The notes under the pieces are model-generated. The model had not been told where the DNA came from and ran no database searches. It worked only from the letters and a program-made list of their open reading frames with translations. The position numbers and the translations under genes were made by a program. Shown piece after piece: positions 8,436 to 17,107 of a stretch of DNA of 64,000 bases. Source of the stretch: JAAELZ01 sp965223465. Lineage in GTDB: Bacteria; Pseudomonadota; Gammaproteobacteria; Arenicellales; Poriferihabitantaceae. Every line of letters begins with the position of its first letter. Position 1 is the stretch's first letter. The stretch spans positions 62,001 to 126,000 of the forward strand of contig OZ245025.1 of NCBI GenBank assembly GCA_965223465.1, in the 5' to 3' direction.

Positions 8436-9689
8436 ATGTTTAAAAAAACCGACACGATTGCTGATTTAGATACAGAACTTTGGGCCGCGATGGAGGCTGA
8501 AACACGTCGCCAGGAAGAGCACATTGAACTAATCGCATCGGAAAACTATACCAGCGCGCGCGTGATGCAGGCGCAAGGATCAGTGCTAACCAACAAATAC
8601 GCTGAGGGATATCCCGGCAAGCGTTATTATGGCGGGTGCGAGCATGTTGATATAGCCGAGGCGTTGGCCATTGAGCGCGCTAAAAAGTTATTTGATGCAG
8701 ATTTCGCCAATGTGCAGGCGCATTCTGGTTCACAGGCGAATGCAGCGGTTTATATGGGCTTGCTTCATCCGGGAGACACTGTGCTGGGTATGAGCCTGGC
8801 ACATGGCGGGCACTTAACGCACGGTGCATCGGTTAATTTCTCCGGAAAAATTTATAACGCCGTTCAATATGGCCTGAATGAAGAAACGGGTGAAGTGGAT
8901 TATGATCAAGTTCAGGCACTGGCCAATGAACACCAGCCAAAAATGATTGTTGCTGGGTTTTCCGCGTATTCGCGTGTCATGGATTGGCAACGGTTTCGGG
9001 ATATTGCCGATAGTGTAGGCGCTTACTTACTGGTTGATATGGCACACGTGGCGGGCTTGGTTGCAGCGGGTGTCTATCCGAGCCCAGTACAAATTGCCGA
9101 TGTCACCACCACTACGACCCACAAAACCCTACGTGGCCCGCGCGGCGGTCTGATATTGGCAAAAGCCAACCCGGATATCGAGAAAAAACTCAATTCAACC
9201 ATTTTTCCGGGCATTCAAGGTGGCCCGTTAATGCATATCATTGCTGCCAAGGCCGTGGCCTTTAAAGAGGCGATGTCACCCGAGTTTAAAACTTATCAGC
9301 AACAGGTGGTGAAAAATGCCCACGTAATGGCCGAGACTTTTAAGCAGAATGGCTATAAAGTCGTTTCCGATGGTACAGATAACCATTTGTTTTTACTTGA
9401 TTTGGTTGATAAAGGTATCACCGGTAAAGATGCTGACGCGGCACTCGGGCGCGCCAATATCACCGTCAACAAAAATGCCGTCCCGAATGATCCACGTTCG
9501 CCGTTTGTAACGTCCGGGCTACGTTTGGGTTCACCTGCGGTAACCACACGTGGCTTTAAAGAAGCTGAAATAGAGCAAATGGTTGGCTGGATGTGTCAGG
9601 TGCTGGATGATATTGAAAACGAATCTGTCATCAATGAAGTGAAGGAAAAAGTAACGGCCTTGTGTAAGCAATTTCCGGTCTACGCCTAG
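8436..9689 (+). CDS. glyA: serine hydroxymethyltransferase
   Basis: A 417-residue PLP enzyme, the same length as E. coli GlyA, that interconverts serine and glycine while charging tetrahydrofolate with a one-carbon unit. The PLP-binding lysine is K230 in the THKTLRGPRGG motif. Other family marks are the N-terminal ELIASENYTS, the NKYAEGYPGKRYYGGCE region and the HSGSQAN segment. It is 54 bases downstream of kdsA and probably has its own promoter in that AT-rich gap. No oddities. Confidence 0.98.
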   Translation: MFKKTDTIADLDTELWAAMEAETRRQEEHIELIASENYTSARVMQAQGSVLTNKYAEGYPGKRYYGGCEHVDIAEALAIERAKKLFDADFANVQAHSGSQANAAVYMGLLHPGDTVLGMSLAHGGHLTHGASVNFSGKIYNAVQYGLNEETGEVDYDQVQALANEHQPKMIVAGFSAYSRVMDWQRFRDIADSVGAYLLVDMAHVAGLVAAGVYPSPVQIADVTTTTTHKTLRGPRGGLILAKANPDIEKKLNSTIFPGIQGGPLMHIIAAKAVAFKEAMSPEFKTYQQQVVKNAHVMAETFKQNGYKVVSDGTDNHLFLLDLVDKGITGKDADAALGRANITVNKNAVPNDPRSPFVTSGLRLGSPAVTTRGFKEAEIEQMVGWMCQVLDDIENESVINEVKEKVTALCKQFPVYA

Positions 9690-9755
9690 CTTTGCTTTAT
9701 CAGTTTCTCTCGGTCATAAGATGCCATAATTGCGTGTGACGCTACGGTGCAGGTT

Positions 9756-9896
9756 TTAGCGTCGCCTGCGTATGGCCAGAATAATGAAAACGGCGATGCC
9801 AATCACCAATAAGGTCATGCCGTCTAAATGCCAGGTGCCTCGCCAGATCACGGCGTGCAAGATGGAATTCAGAACTTGATCGATCAGAGAGTCCAT
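9756..9896 (-). CDS. possible 46-residue single-pass membrane protein
   Basis: A short open frame of 46 residues lies in the gap between glyA and rlmD. It begins MDSLIDQVLNSILHAVIWRG and has one strong membrane segment (about residues 28-42, MTLLVIGIAVFIILAI). It ends in four arginines, the arrangement expected of a small inner-membrane protein with a positively charged cytosolic tail. No clear ribosome binding site precedes it, and I do not recognise the family. The non-random segment layout is the only support. Confidence 0.4.
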   Translation of the reverse strand: MDSLIDQVLNSILHAVIWRGTWHLDGMTLLVIGIAVFIILAIRRRR

Positions 9897-9953
9897 AATC
9901 GTTTATTTTTTACGTCGGTGCATTTTACCACTCCTCTTAACTAAATCTGTAAA

Positions 9954-11282
9954 ATGGCCCGAAAAAGGAATGCACCCGTACAGATTCGCGCTGAATCTAA
10001 TCTTGCCCATGATGGGCGCGGCGTGATCAAGCATAACGATAAAGTCTATTTTGTGGATGGAGTGCTGGCGGATGAAGAGGTCATTTTCACGCCCTTGCAT
10101 AAAAAACGCGGGCAATTTAGCGGCCGTTTAGACCAAGTCGTCAGCGCCAGCCCCGACCGAGTAGCACCTCCATGCGAGTACTTTGGGGTCTGCGGGGGAT
10201 GTTCCCTGCAACACTTGGCACCCGAAGCCCAAATCAAGTTTAAAGCCCAAACGCTAGAACAAAACTTGACGCGTATCGCCAAGGTAGCACCAATACAGTG
10301 GCTGCTGGCACCGATACAAGACGCACTTTGGCATTATCGTCGTAAGGCGCGCCCGGGCGTAAAGTTCGTGCCGAAAAAAGGCGGGGTGATGATCGGTTTT
10401 CGCGAAAAAGGCACCAGCTATATTACATCCTTACAGCATTGTTTGACGCTGGACAAACAAATATCCGAATTATTGCCCGCCTTGCATCAACTTGTTGCCA
10501 ACTGTTCGATCTACAATCAGGTTCCGCAAATTGAAGTGGCGGCAGCGGATAACGCGCTGGCACTGGTGGTGCGACATTTGGCCCCAGTTGGCGCGAATGA
10601 TCTGGCTGCTTTAAAGCAATTCGCTAAACAGTATGCGGTGCAGTTATTTTTGCAGCCAGCCGGGCTCGATTCAATCCATCCGTTGTATCCCGAGGTGCCT
10701 GAACCGCTGTACTACAAGTTGGACCAATATGGTCTCAAGCTTGAGTTTCTACCCACGGATTTTCTGCAGGTCAATGCTAGGGTCAATGCTCAGATGGTGG
10801 ATTTGGCCTTCCAATTACTGGAGCTAGAGGAGAATGATTCAGTGCTGGATCTTTTTTGCGGCCTGGGTAATTTCACCCTACCCATTGCCACTAGGGCTGC
10901 TAAAGTACTGGGTATTGAAGGAGAGCAGTCATTGGTAGATCGCGCTCGACACAATGCCGCCATTAATCACATCACCGCAGCGAAATTTGCTTGTGCCAAT
11001 TTGCACGCTGAAGATGCCGAAAAGCACTTACCCGCAGACGGTTTTAACAAGCTACTATTGGATCCACCGCGTTCGGGTGCTGCTCTGATGGTGGAGCGGT
11101 ATGTGCCGATACTCCGTCCAGAGCTGATTGTGTATGTGTCTTGCAACCCCGCGACCCTGGCCAGGGATGCTGCAACTTTGGTTCATCAGCAAGGCTATGT
11201 ATTGGAAAAGGTCGGTGCGATAGATATGTTTCCACATACCGCACATGTTGAATCAATTGCTGTATTTAGGCTTTCTAAATAA
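9954..11282 (+). CDS. rlmD: 23S rRNA (uracil(1939)-C(5))-methyltransferase
   Basis: A 442-residue SAM-dependent RNA methyltransferase. An N-terminal TRAM-like RNA-binding domain is followed by cysteines C74, C80 and C83 in the CGGC region. With a later Cys these hold the 4Fe-4S cluster typical of RlmD. The catalytic domain has the SAM-binding LDLFCGLGNF, the DPPRSG motif, and VYVSCNPATLARD, whose Cys is the covalent nucleophile. The order of motifs and length match RlmD (RumA) rather than TrmA. It converges with the LysE-family gene, only four bases between the stops. Confidence 0.96.
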   Translation: MARKRNAPVQIRAESNLAHDGRGVIKHNDKVYFVDGVLADEEVIFTPLHKKRGQFSGRLDQVVSASPDRVAPPCEYFGVCGGCSLQHLAPEAQIKFKAQTLEQNLTRIAKVAPIQWLLAPIQDALWHYRRKARPGVKFVPKKGGVMIGFREKGTSYITSLQHCLTLDKQISELLPALHQLVANCSIYNQVPQIEVAAADNALALVVRHLAPVGANDLAALKQFAKQYAVQLFLQPAGLDSIHPLYPEVPEPLYYKLDQYGLKLEFLPTDFLQVNARVNAQMVDLAFQLLELEENDSVLDLFCGLGNFTLPIATRAAKVLGIEGEQSLVDRARHNAAINHITAAKFACANLHAEDAEKHLPADGFNKLLLDPPRSGAALMVERYVPILRPELIVYVSCNPATLARDAATLVHQQGYVLEKVGAIDMFPHTAHVESIAVFRLSK

Positions 11283-11286
11283 GGGC

Positions 11287-11904
11287 TTATGAGCGGGATG
11301 CCAGATAAACCCCCGCACCCGCCATAATCGAACCTGCCAGCTGATTGAGGCGTTTCATCGCGCGGGTTGAACGCAATGCCTGGGTGGCGCGTGCGGTTCC
11401 AAAAGCAATCATCATCAATCCAGACATCAAAGCGAGTAGTGTGAGTACCGCTGCGGTTGCGATATCATGCATTTGTAAGGTGCTTAAATCCATAAAAGTT
11501 GGCAAGAAGGCAATATAGAATAAAATCACCTTCGGGTTAGACGCAGAAATCAATACGCCTTGTAACAATAAGCCCAGCCAGTGATCCTGCTTATTTGTGC
11601 TGGTATCTAAATCGGCGTGTACCGGCGCGGTCCACATTTTCCAGCCCAGATATATCAAATAAGCAGCCCCGATAAACCGAATTAGCGTGAAGACTGTTCC
11701 CCAGTTTTGAGCGATGGTTGCCAAACCGAAGCAGGCCATGACAAGATAGATTATGTCACTCAGCGCCATCCCCAGGGCAAGTGGGAAACAGGATTTAGCG
11801 TTTACGGCCATGGAGCGCCCAAGTAAAGCGAAGACGCCCGGGCCCGGCGTGATACCAAAAATAAAAATGGCGATAAAAAAGGTTAGGCCGCTCTCGAATG
11901 TCAT
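11287..11904 (-). CDS. LysE/RhtB-family amino-acid exporter
   Basis: A 205-residue inner-membrane protein with about six hydrophobic segments. The family hallmark GITPGPG is in the first membrane segment (residues 17-23). Members export amino acids such as lysine, threonine or homoserine lactones; the substrate here cannot be told from sequence. It is read toward rlmD and is separated from the cytochrome gene by a short divergent promoter region. Confidence 0.92.
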   Translation of the reverse strand: MTFESGLTFFIAIFIFGITPGPGVFALLGRSMAVNAKSCFPLALGMALSDIIYLVMACFGLATIAQNWGTVFTLIRFIGAAYLIYLGWKMWTAPVHADLDTSTNKQDHWLGLLLQGVLISASNPKVILFYIAFLPTFMDLSTLQMHDIATAAVLTLLALMSGLMMIAFGTARATQALRSTRAMKRLNQLAGSIMAGAGVYLASRS

Positions 11905-12059
11905 CAGTGTCTTTTTGGAAAAGGAATACTCGATTATGCAGCGCGCTATTGTTGGCTGTCACTATATGAATATAGAATTCTGTCCGGAAATAGATTTCAA
12001 TATGAAGTGATTCGTGCGCACATTGTTAACCAAGTGCTATTTTACCCAAAGAGGTTTAT

Positions 12060-12833
12060 ATGGCTATTCAGCAACCAGGCTCAGGTTTTTTAAACTCGCA
12101 AAGCTTCATTAGGCGCTTACGCAGTTGCCTAACATGGCTTGCTTTGATTGGTTTAAGTTTTCCTTTTTATCCTGGTCTGGCGGATGCGCCATTGGATGAT
12201 GAGTTGAGCCAGGCGATGGAGCTTGTAGGTGATCTACAGCGAGGTAAGGAGATTTACACCATCTGTGCGGCTTGCCATACGACCGAAGGCTGGGGCACCA
12301 ATGATGGGGTCTTCCCGCAGGTGGCTGGCCAACACCCCAGCGTTATCATTAAACAACTCGCGGATATTCGTGCCAACAATCGCGACAATCCGGAAATGTT
12401 CCCGTTTGCCAGAGAAGATGCGATTGGCGGGCCACAGGCTATTGCAGACGTAACTGCATATATAGGGACTTTATTGATGTCACCCAATCCAAGCCATGGT
12501 ACTGAAATTGAGAGCGAAAAAGACCGTGCGAAAGCAGAACGCATGTATTTTAATAAGTGCTCGGGTTGCCATGGTGTGAACGGTGAAGGTGACGCTGAAA
12601 AATTTTACCCCCGTATTCAGGGCCAGCATTATGAGTATCTGTTACGCCAGCTTACCTGGATTCAAACGGGTAAGCGCCGCAATGCTGATAAAAACATGAT
12701 GCGCAAGATAAAGCGTATGAAACCGGAAGATTTCGAATTATTGGCGGATTATATTTCCAGGGTTCAGCCACCTGCAGAAATGGTCGCTCAGCCAGGTTGG
12801 AAAAACCCAGATTTTTGGGGGGCAGAAAAATAA
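12060..12833 (+). CDS. periplasmic diheme cytochrome c
   Basis: A 257-residue exported cytochrome. A hydrophobic segment around residues 24-40 serves as signal peptide or anchor. Two class I haem-binding motifs follow: CAACH at residues 69-73 and CSGCH at 167-171. Each is followed by a distal Met candidate (PEMFPF; KNMMRKIKRM). The tandem domain layout resembles cytochrome c4, an electron carrier to terminal oxidases. A GATE-like acidic linker separates the domains. It stands alone with its own upstream region, so its partner oxidase is not evident. Confidence 0.92.
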   Translation: MAIQQPGSGFLNSQSFIRRLRSCLTWLALIGLSFPFYPGLADAPLDDELSQAMELVGDLQRGKEIYTICAACHTTEGWGTNDGVFPQVAGQHPSVIIKQLADIRANNRDNPEMFPFAREDAIGGPQAIADVTAYIGTLLMSPNPSHGTEIESEKDRAKAERMYFNKCSGCHGVNGEGDAEKFYPRIQGQHYEYLLRQLTWIQTGKRRNADKNMMRKIKRMKPEDFELLADYISRVQPPAEMVAQPGWKNPDFWGAEK

Positions 12834-12890
12834 CTTTGTCTGGTGGTTTTTAGTGACTTGTCGGGTCGGTAGTTTTAATCGTCTAGGCAA

Positions 12891-13517
12891 ATGCTGATGC
12901 GGGATATTGCCATTATGCGGCTGCAGGACGTTGTGAAGTTTGGGTTGATTTTATTGAGCAGCTATTGCTCGGTCTCGCAGGCAGAACCAGTGAATGCTGA
13001 GTTGCTTAAATCGAATTGGACAAGCGTATTAGGTGGCGCGGCAACGACGGTTTTGATGCATGAGTTGGGGCATTTTTTGGTTGCAGAATCAGAGGGCGCA
13101 GCGGCCTATTTTGATGGTATTACTATCGAATATCGAGATACTGATGGCAGTGATCAGCAGGCACTGCGTTTATCTTCTGCCGGGTTTCAAACCCAATGGC
13201 TGGCTTCAGAGTATGGTTTTATGCGCCTAAACCAAGGGGGATTGAGCGACCGCCAGCGTAGCTGGCATGCGGGGTTGATTTTAGGTCATATTGGCATTAC
13301 TTCAGCGTATCTCACTTTTTTGAAAAATCATGAAGACGGTGATGTCGGAGGAGTGGCCACGGCCTCGGGACTATCCACCGACAAAGTGGTGGCGCTACTA
13401 GCGATTCCTGCTGTGATCGATAGCTGGCGTTTGTTTGGCAAGTATTCGCCGAAGTGGGCTAGCTGGACCGCGCGGGGTTTTAAGGGCTTGGGTGTGGCAG
13501 CGATTTGGCGGTTTTAG
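12891..13517 (+). CDS. exported or membrane protein with HELGH metallopeptidase-like motif
   Basis: A 208-residue protein I do not recognise. A signal-type segment ends near VSQAEP; a start at the third Met (MRLQDVV) would give a tidier signal peptide. At residues 57-61 is HELGH inside a hydrophobic helix (TTVLMHELGHFLVAE), the HExxH zinc-binding signature of gluzincins and of M50 site-2 proteases. A second hydrophobic stretch (HAGLILGHIGITSAYLTFL) and a third (VVALLAIPAVI) suggest a membrane-embedded fold. A candidate third ligand Asp is present late (AVIDSWRLFG). It may be a degenerate or novel M50-like peptidase. Function is unproven. Confidence 0.6.
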   Translation: MLMRDIAIMRLQDVVKFGLILLSSYCSVSQAEPVNAELLKSNWTSVLGGAATTVLMHELGHFLVAESEGAAAYFDGITIEYRDTDGSDQQALRLSSAGFQTQWLASEYGFMRLNQGGLSDRQRSWHAGLILGHIGITSAYLTFLKNHEDGDVGGVATASGLSTDKVVALLAIPAVIDSWRLFGKYSPKWASWTARGFKGLGVAAIWRF

Positions 13518-13580
13518 TTCGCCTGGTTTGGACACAGTTGTATGAAAAATGTTAGCTTGACGGATTGGTGATCGTAATCC

Positions 13581-13859
13581 TTAACGACCAAATATCTTCT
13601 GTATAAACCGGATCACCGATCGAATCATCGAATGAAACTGGTTGTGTAAATCGGGGAAGAATAAATACGTCATAAACCAACCCATTACCAGCATGCCGCC
13701 AATCAACAAATAGAACAAGAATATTGGCTTGTATATAAAAAAATAACCGATACCGATAAATATTAATAGGGTCAGTGCGATGGCGTAAATGCGTTCAAGG
13801 ACGCTGTCAAAATAATCCCCGTGGATCAGATAATGCAGCGCTTTTTTAAACTTTTCCAT
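13581..13859 (-). CDS. small two-helix membrane protein of unknown function
   Basis: A 92-residue hypothetical protein. Two adjacent membrane segments (about residues 24-43 and 46-67) are flanked by basic ends (MEKFKKALHYLIHG and IRSVIRFIQKIFGR). There is no catalytic motif. It lies between the HELGH protein (convergent) and mtgA. The balanced hydrophobic profile and unbroken frame support a real gene. Confidence 0.6.
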   Translation of the reverse strand: MEKFKKALHYLIHGDYFDSVLERIYAIALTLLIFIGIGYFFIYKPIFLFYLLIGGMLVMGWFMTYLFFPDLHNQFHSMIRSVIRFIQKIFGR

Positions 13860-14018
13860 GATGTTGGAAGACCCGAGTGTGCCTAATAATAGAGGCGTTG
13901 GGCAGCATGTAGGTGAATAAGGTAAATATACTTGCCTGAGCGGGAAGGGTCAAATTTAGCTGATTAGGTCGTGTTGCTTGCCTGTGACTGTTTACGCTGA
14001 AAGTAGTAACTGGTCGGA

Positions 14019-14720
14019 TTACTCGCCGGGCAACCGTTCTTTGATCGATCTTGAATATATGCGCCTAGCGTGAACGTCAAAGGTTTTGGTTCCAGTTTTG
14101 AAATTATGCCTTCGTGGCCACGGCAGGGCAGCGGCAAGATAAGCGGCCTGTTGGACGTTAAGCGATTTTGCCGGAATACCGAAATAGTGTTGCGCGGCGG
14201 CTTGAATGCCATAAATACCACGGCCAAATTCGGCAGTGTTTAAATACAGTTCAAGGATTCTATCTTTGCGCTGAGTCAGTTCAAGCAATAGCGCAAAAAT
14301 GAGTTCGTGCCATTTTCTGATCCAGCTACGTTTGGGGTATAGGTAGAGATTTTTGGCGGTTTGTTGGGTGATGGTGCTGGCACCGCGCGATATTGTATAT
14401 CCGGACAAACTTTGCTTGAGTACCTTCCGAATGGCTTTGGTGTCCAGCCCATTATGCACGTAAAACTGGCTGTCTTCAGCAATCAAAAAAACCCGGCTGA
14501 TCTGCTCCGGAATTGCGCTTATCGGTATCACCTCCCACTGCATTTCCGGTAATTTAGGGTTGGTTTCTCTTTCCTTTAGATATTGGCGCATAAAGCTAGA
14601 TACCGGTACCTTCCCTTCAATATGAATATTATGCTGGAACCATAAGATGGACAGGTAAGTTGTTTCCAGCACGAGGATTATTATCAAAGTGCGGATAATT
14701 AGCTTGATAGCGAACTTCAT
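14019..14720 (-). CDS. mtgA: monofunctional peptidoglycan glycosyltransferase
   Basis: A 233-residue inner-membrane enzyme of family GT51 that polymerises lipid II into glycan strands in the periplasm. One N-terminal anchor (about residues 8-28) is followed by the GT51 signatures: a catalytic Glu in LIAEDSQFYVHNG, then RGASTITQQTAKNLYL and a second Glu in TQRKDRILELYLNTAEFGRGIYG. There is no penicillin-binding transpeptidase domain, so it is monofunctional. No oddities. Confidence 0.96.
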   Translation of the reverse strand: MKFAIKLIIRTLIIILVLETTYLSILWFQHNIHIEGKVPVSSFMRQYLKERETNPKLPEMQWEVIPISAIPEQISRVFLIAEDSQFYVHNGLDTKAIRKVLKQSLSGYTISRGASTITQQTAKNLYLYPKRSWIRKWHELIFALLLELTQRKDRILELYLNTAEFGRGIYGIQAAAQHYFGIPAKSLNVQQAAYLAAALPWPRRHNFKTGTKTFDVHARRIYSRSIKERLPGE

Positions 14721-14899
14721 GAATTGAGTAGTGAATATCTAATTTGTGGGCCGAAATAGTAGATGAAATTGACGTGGTAAGCCCGAACGATAGCGTTATA
14801 CAAATCTTAAACCAGAAATCAGACGTTCAAATGAAGTTTATCGCGCAAATAAAGCGGAGAAAAAACCCAGCAGCAAGCCTTACTACTGGGTATTGTGTT

Positions 14900-14975
14900 T
14901 GGCTCCCCGGGGCGGGCTCGAACCACCGACAGGGTGATTAACAGTCACCTGCTCTACCAACTGAGCTACCGGGGA
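14900..14975 (-). tRNA. tRNA-Asn (anticodon GTT)
   Basis: A 76-nt cloverleaf with encoded CCA. The acceptor stem TCCCCGG pairs fully with CCGGGGA, the D arm has GCTCAGTTGGTAGAGC, the anticodon loop CTGTTAA gives GTT, and the T arm contains GGTTCGAGCC. The discriminator base is G. Confidence 0.97.
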
Positions 14976-15130
14976 ATGGGAGAGGCCGGATAATACTGAT
15001 CCGTATTGATCAGGTCAATTAATATGCGCCAGTTTTTACGAAATAATATCGATCCAGCTATTGGCTAATCCCATGGTGATATGCGTGCTTGAAGCATTCC
15101 AGATTTGCAGCACTACTGCGTAACGGGCTG

Positions 15131-15697
15131 TTAGGCTTTGGGCAGGGTAACCCCTTGTTGCCCCTGGTATTTACCACCGCGATCTTTGTACGAAATTTCA
15201 CACTCTTCGTCAGACTCGAAAAATAATACCTGGGCCACGCCTTCATTAGCATATATTTTTGCAGGCAGCGGGGTGGTGTTAGAAAACTCTAGCGTAACAT
15301 GACCTTCCCATTCTGGCTCAAACGGGGTGACATTGACAATAATACCGCAGCGCGCATAAGTGCTTTTTCCCAGGCAGATAGTCAGCACATTTCTGGGGAT
15401 TTTAAAGTACTCGACCGTGCGCGCCAGGGCAAAGGAGTTGGGCGGTATGATGCACACGTCGCCAGTGAAATCGACGAAGCTCTCGTCGGAGAAATTCTTG
15501 GGGTCAACAATCGCGGAATTAATATTGGTAAAAATACGAAATTCATTGGCGCAACGGATATCGTAACCATAGCTAGAGGTACCATAAGAAATCACTTTTC
15601 CGTGCTCGTTCTTTCGTATCTGGCCGGGCTCAAATGGGGAAATCATGTCCTTTGTCTCGGACATGCGCTTAATCCAGCGATCTGATTTAATTGTCAT
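15131..15697 (-). CDS. dcd: dCTP deaminase
   Basis: A 188-residue trimeric enzyme that converts dCTP to dUTP, the main source of dUMP for thymidylate synthesis. Hallmarks include SSYGYDIRCANEF, SFALARTVEYF, and GKSTYARCGIIVNVTPFEPEWEGHVTLEFSN (catalytic Glu in the last part). It has the 188-residue form common outside enterobacteria, ending VTLPKA. It lies 75 bases downstream of mrp on the same strand and may be cotranscribed with it. Confidence 0.97.
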   Translation of the reverse strand: MTIKSDRWIKRMSETKDMISPFEPGQIRKNEHGKVISYGTSSYGYDIRCANEFRIFTNINSAIVDPKNFSDESFVDFTGDVCIIPPNSFALARTVEYFKIPRNVLTICLGKSTYARCGIIVNVTPFEPEWEGHVTLEFSNTTPLPAKIYANEGVAQVLFFESDEECEISYKDRGGKYQGQQGVTLPKA

Positions 15698-15772
15698 TAT
15701 TTCGCGGCGAATAAAACCAAGGCGCGATCTTAACCAAGAACGCGCCGCATTGCATTAAACCAAAATTACGGA

Positions 15773-16861
15773 TTAATTTTGTTGAATGACGATATTCGGG
15801 AAGGCCGCGGAGTAATCTTTTTTGCGGCTGGCCAGTTTTGCCGAGGCCTTACGCGCGATGGCTTTATAGGTTGTGCTGACTTTACCATCAGGATCGGCGA
15901 CCACGGTTGGTTTACCAGCGTCCATATTCTCGCGAATTTTGGCATCCAGCGGAATGTCACCGAGAAAATCAACATCATAATCATCCGCCATGCGTTGGCC
16001 GCCGCCCTCGCCAAAAATATGTTCCTCATGACCACAGTTGCTGCAAATATGTGTGCTCATATTTTCGATGACACCCAGAATAGGAATTTCAACTTTTTCA
16101 AACATTTTCACAGCCTTACGCGCATCAATTAAGGCAATATCTTGCGGTGTGGTAACGATCACTGCACCCGAAACCGGTACTTTTTGCGCCAGCGTAAGTT
16201 GGGTGTCCCCTGTGCCGGGTGGTAAATCAATGATCAAATAATCCAGATCATTCCATTGGGTATCACGCAATAGTTGTTCCAGCGCCTGGGTGACCATCGG
16301 CCCACGCCAGATCATGGGGGTGTCTTCTTCAATTAAATAGCCGATAGACATGGTCTGAATGTTATAGCTATTCATCGGCTGCAAGCGGTTGCCATCGGTG
16401 GTGGGTTGCCCGGACAAGCCAAACATTCTGGGTTGGCTCGGGCCGTAAATATCGGCGTCCAGGATGCCTACGCTCGCGCCCTCGGCTGACAGCGCCAAGG
16501 CCAGATTGGCAGAGACGGTTGATTTGCCCACGCCTCCCTTGCCAGAAGCCACCGCAATAATATTCTTAACGCCCTCCAAAGGCTTGGTGCCTTCCTGCAC
16601 TGCGTGGGAACTGATCGCGGTATTGATTTCCACGCTTGCACTGTCTACGCCATCTTCAGTCTCCAGTGCACTTTGGACTGCTTCCGAAAGTTGTGCATGG
16701 ACGCTTGTCGCAGGGTAGCCCAGCCCCAGCTTGACGGAGACCTTGTTACCATCAATATTAAGTGATTCGATGGTATTGTTTTTCGTGATTGAGGCCTCGG
16801 TATGGGGGTCGACGACCTTGTCGATCGCTTGTTCAATGGTTGCTTTATCTAATGATGACAT
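15773..16861 (-). CDS. apbC: Mrp/ApbC iron-sulfur cluster carrier ATPase
   Basis: A 362-residue P-loop protein that binds and transfers Fe-S clusters in the cytosol. It begins with a MIP18-like domain (about residues 1-90). The deviant Walker A GKGGVGKST and the IDLPPGTGDTQL switch region are typical. The CSNCG pair (CxxC) near the C-terminal third bridges the cluster between two subunits. It diverges from metG, an arrangement shared with E. coli and many relatives. Confidence 0.96.
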   Translation of the reverse strand: MSSLDKATIEQAIDKVVDPHTEASITKNNTIESLNIDGNKVSVKLGLGYPATSVHAQLSEAVQSALETEDGVDSASVEINTAISSHAVQEGTKPLEGVKNIIAVASGKGGVGKSTVSANLALALSAEGASVGILDADIYGPSQPRMFGLSGQPTTDGNRLQPMNSYNIQTMSIGYLIEEDTPMIWRGPMVTQALEQLLRDTQWNDLDYLIIDLPPGTGDTQLTLAQKVPVSGAVIVTTPQDIALIDARKAVKMFEKVEIPILGVIENMSTHICSNCGHEEHIFGEGGGQRMADDYDVDFLGDIPLDAKIRENMDAGKPTVVADPDGKVSTTYKAIARKASAKLASRKKDYSAAFPNIVIQQN

Positions 16862-17107
16862 AGTGTGCCTTGAGGGTTAAAAGACTCGTGTTTAGGATGA
16901 TTTAGTGTGCAATATATGGGGGCAGGATTTACTTCATCAAGTCACGAATACGATGCGATTAGGATTACTAAAAATTATCACCTGCGATCAATAGGAGCCC
17001 CAAATCGAATATGTGATTGACGTATAATTCGGACTTGTTCATGCAGACAAAATACCCGAGTCATTGACTCAGGACTATAACCTTTCAGCGATATACTGTG
17101 TAGCCAA
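16862..17107. promoter_or_regulatory. divergent promoter region between mrp and metG
   Basis: A 246-base gap with no plausible gene separates two outward-reading genes, so both promoters must lie here. The sequence is AT-rich in the centre. I could not fix individual -35/-10 boxes with confidence. Confidence 0.5.
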
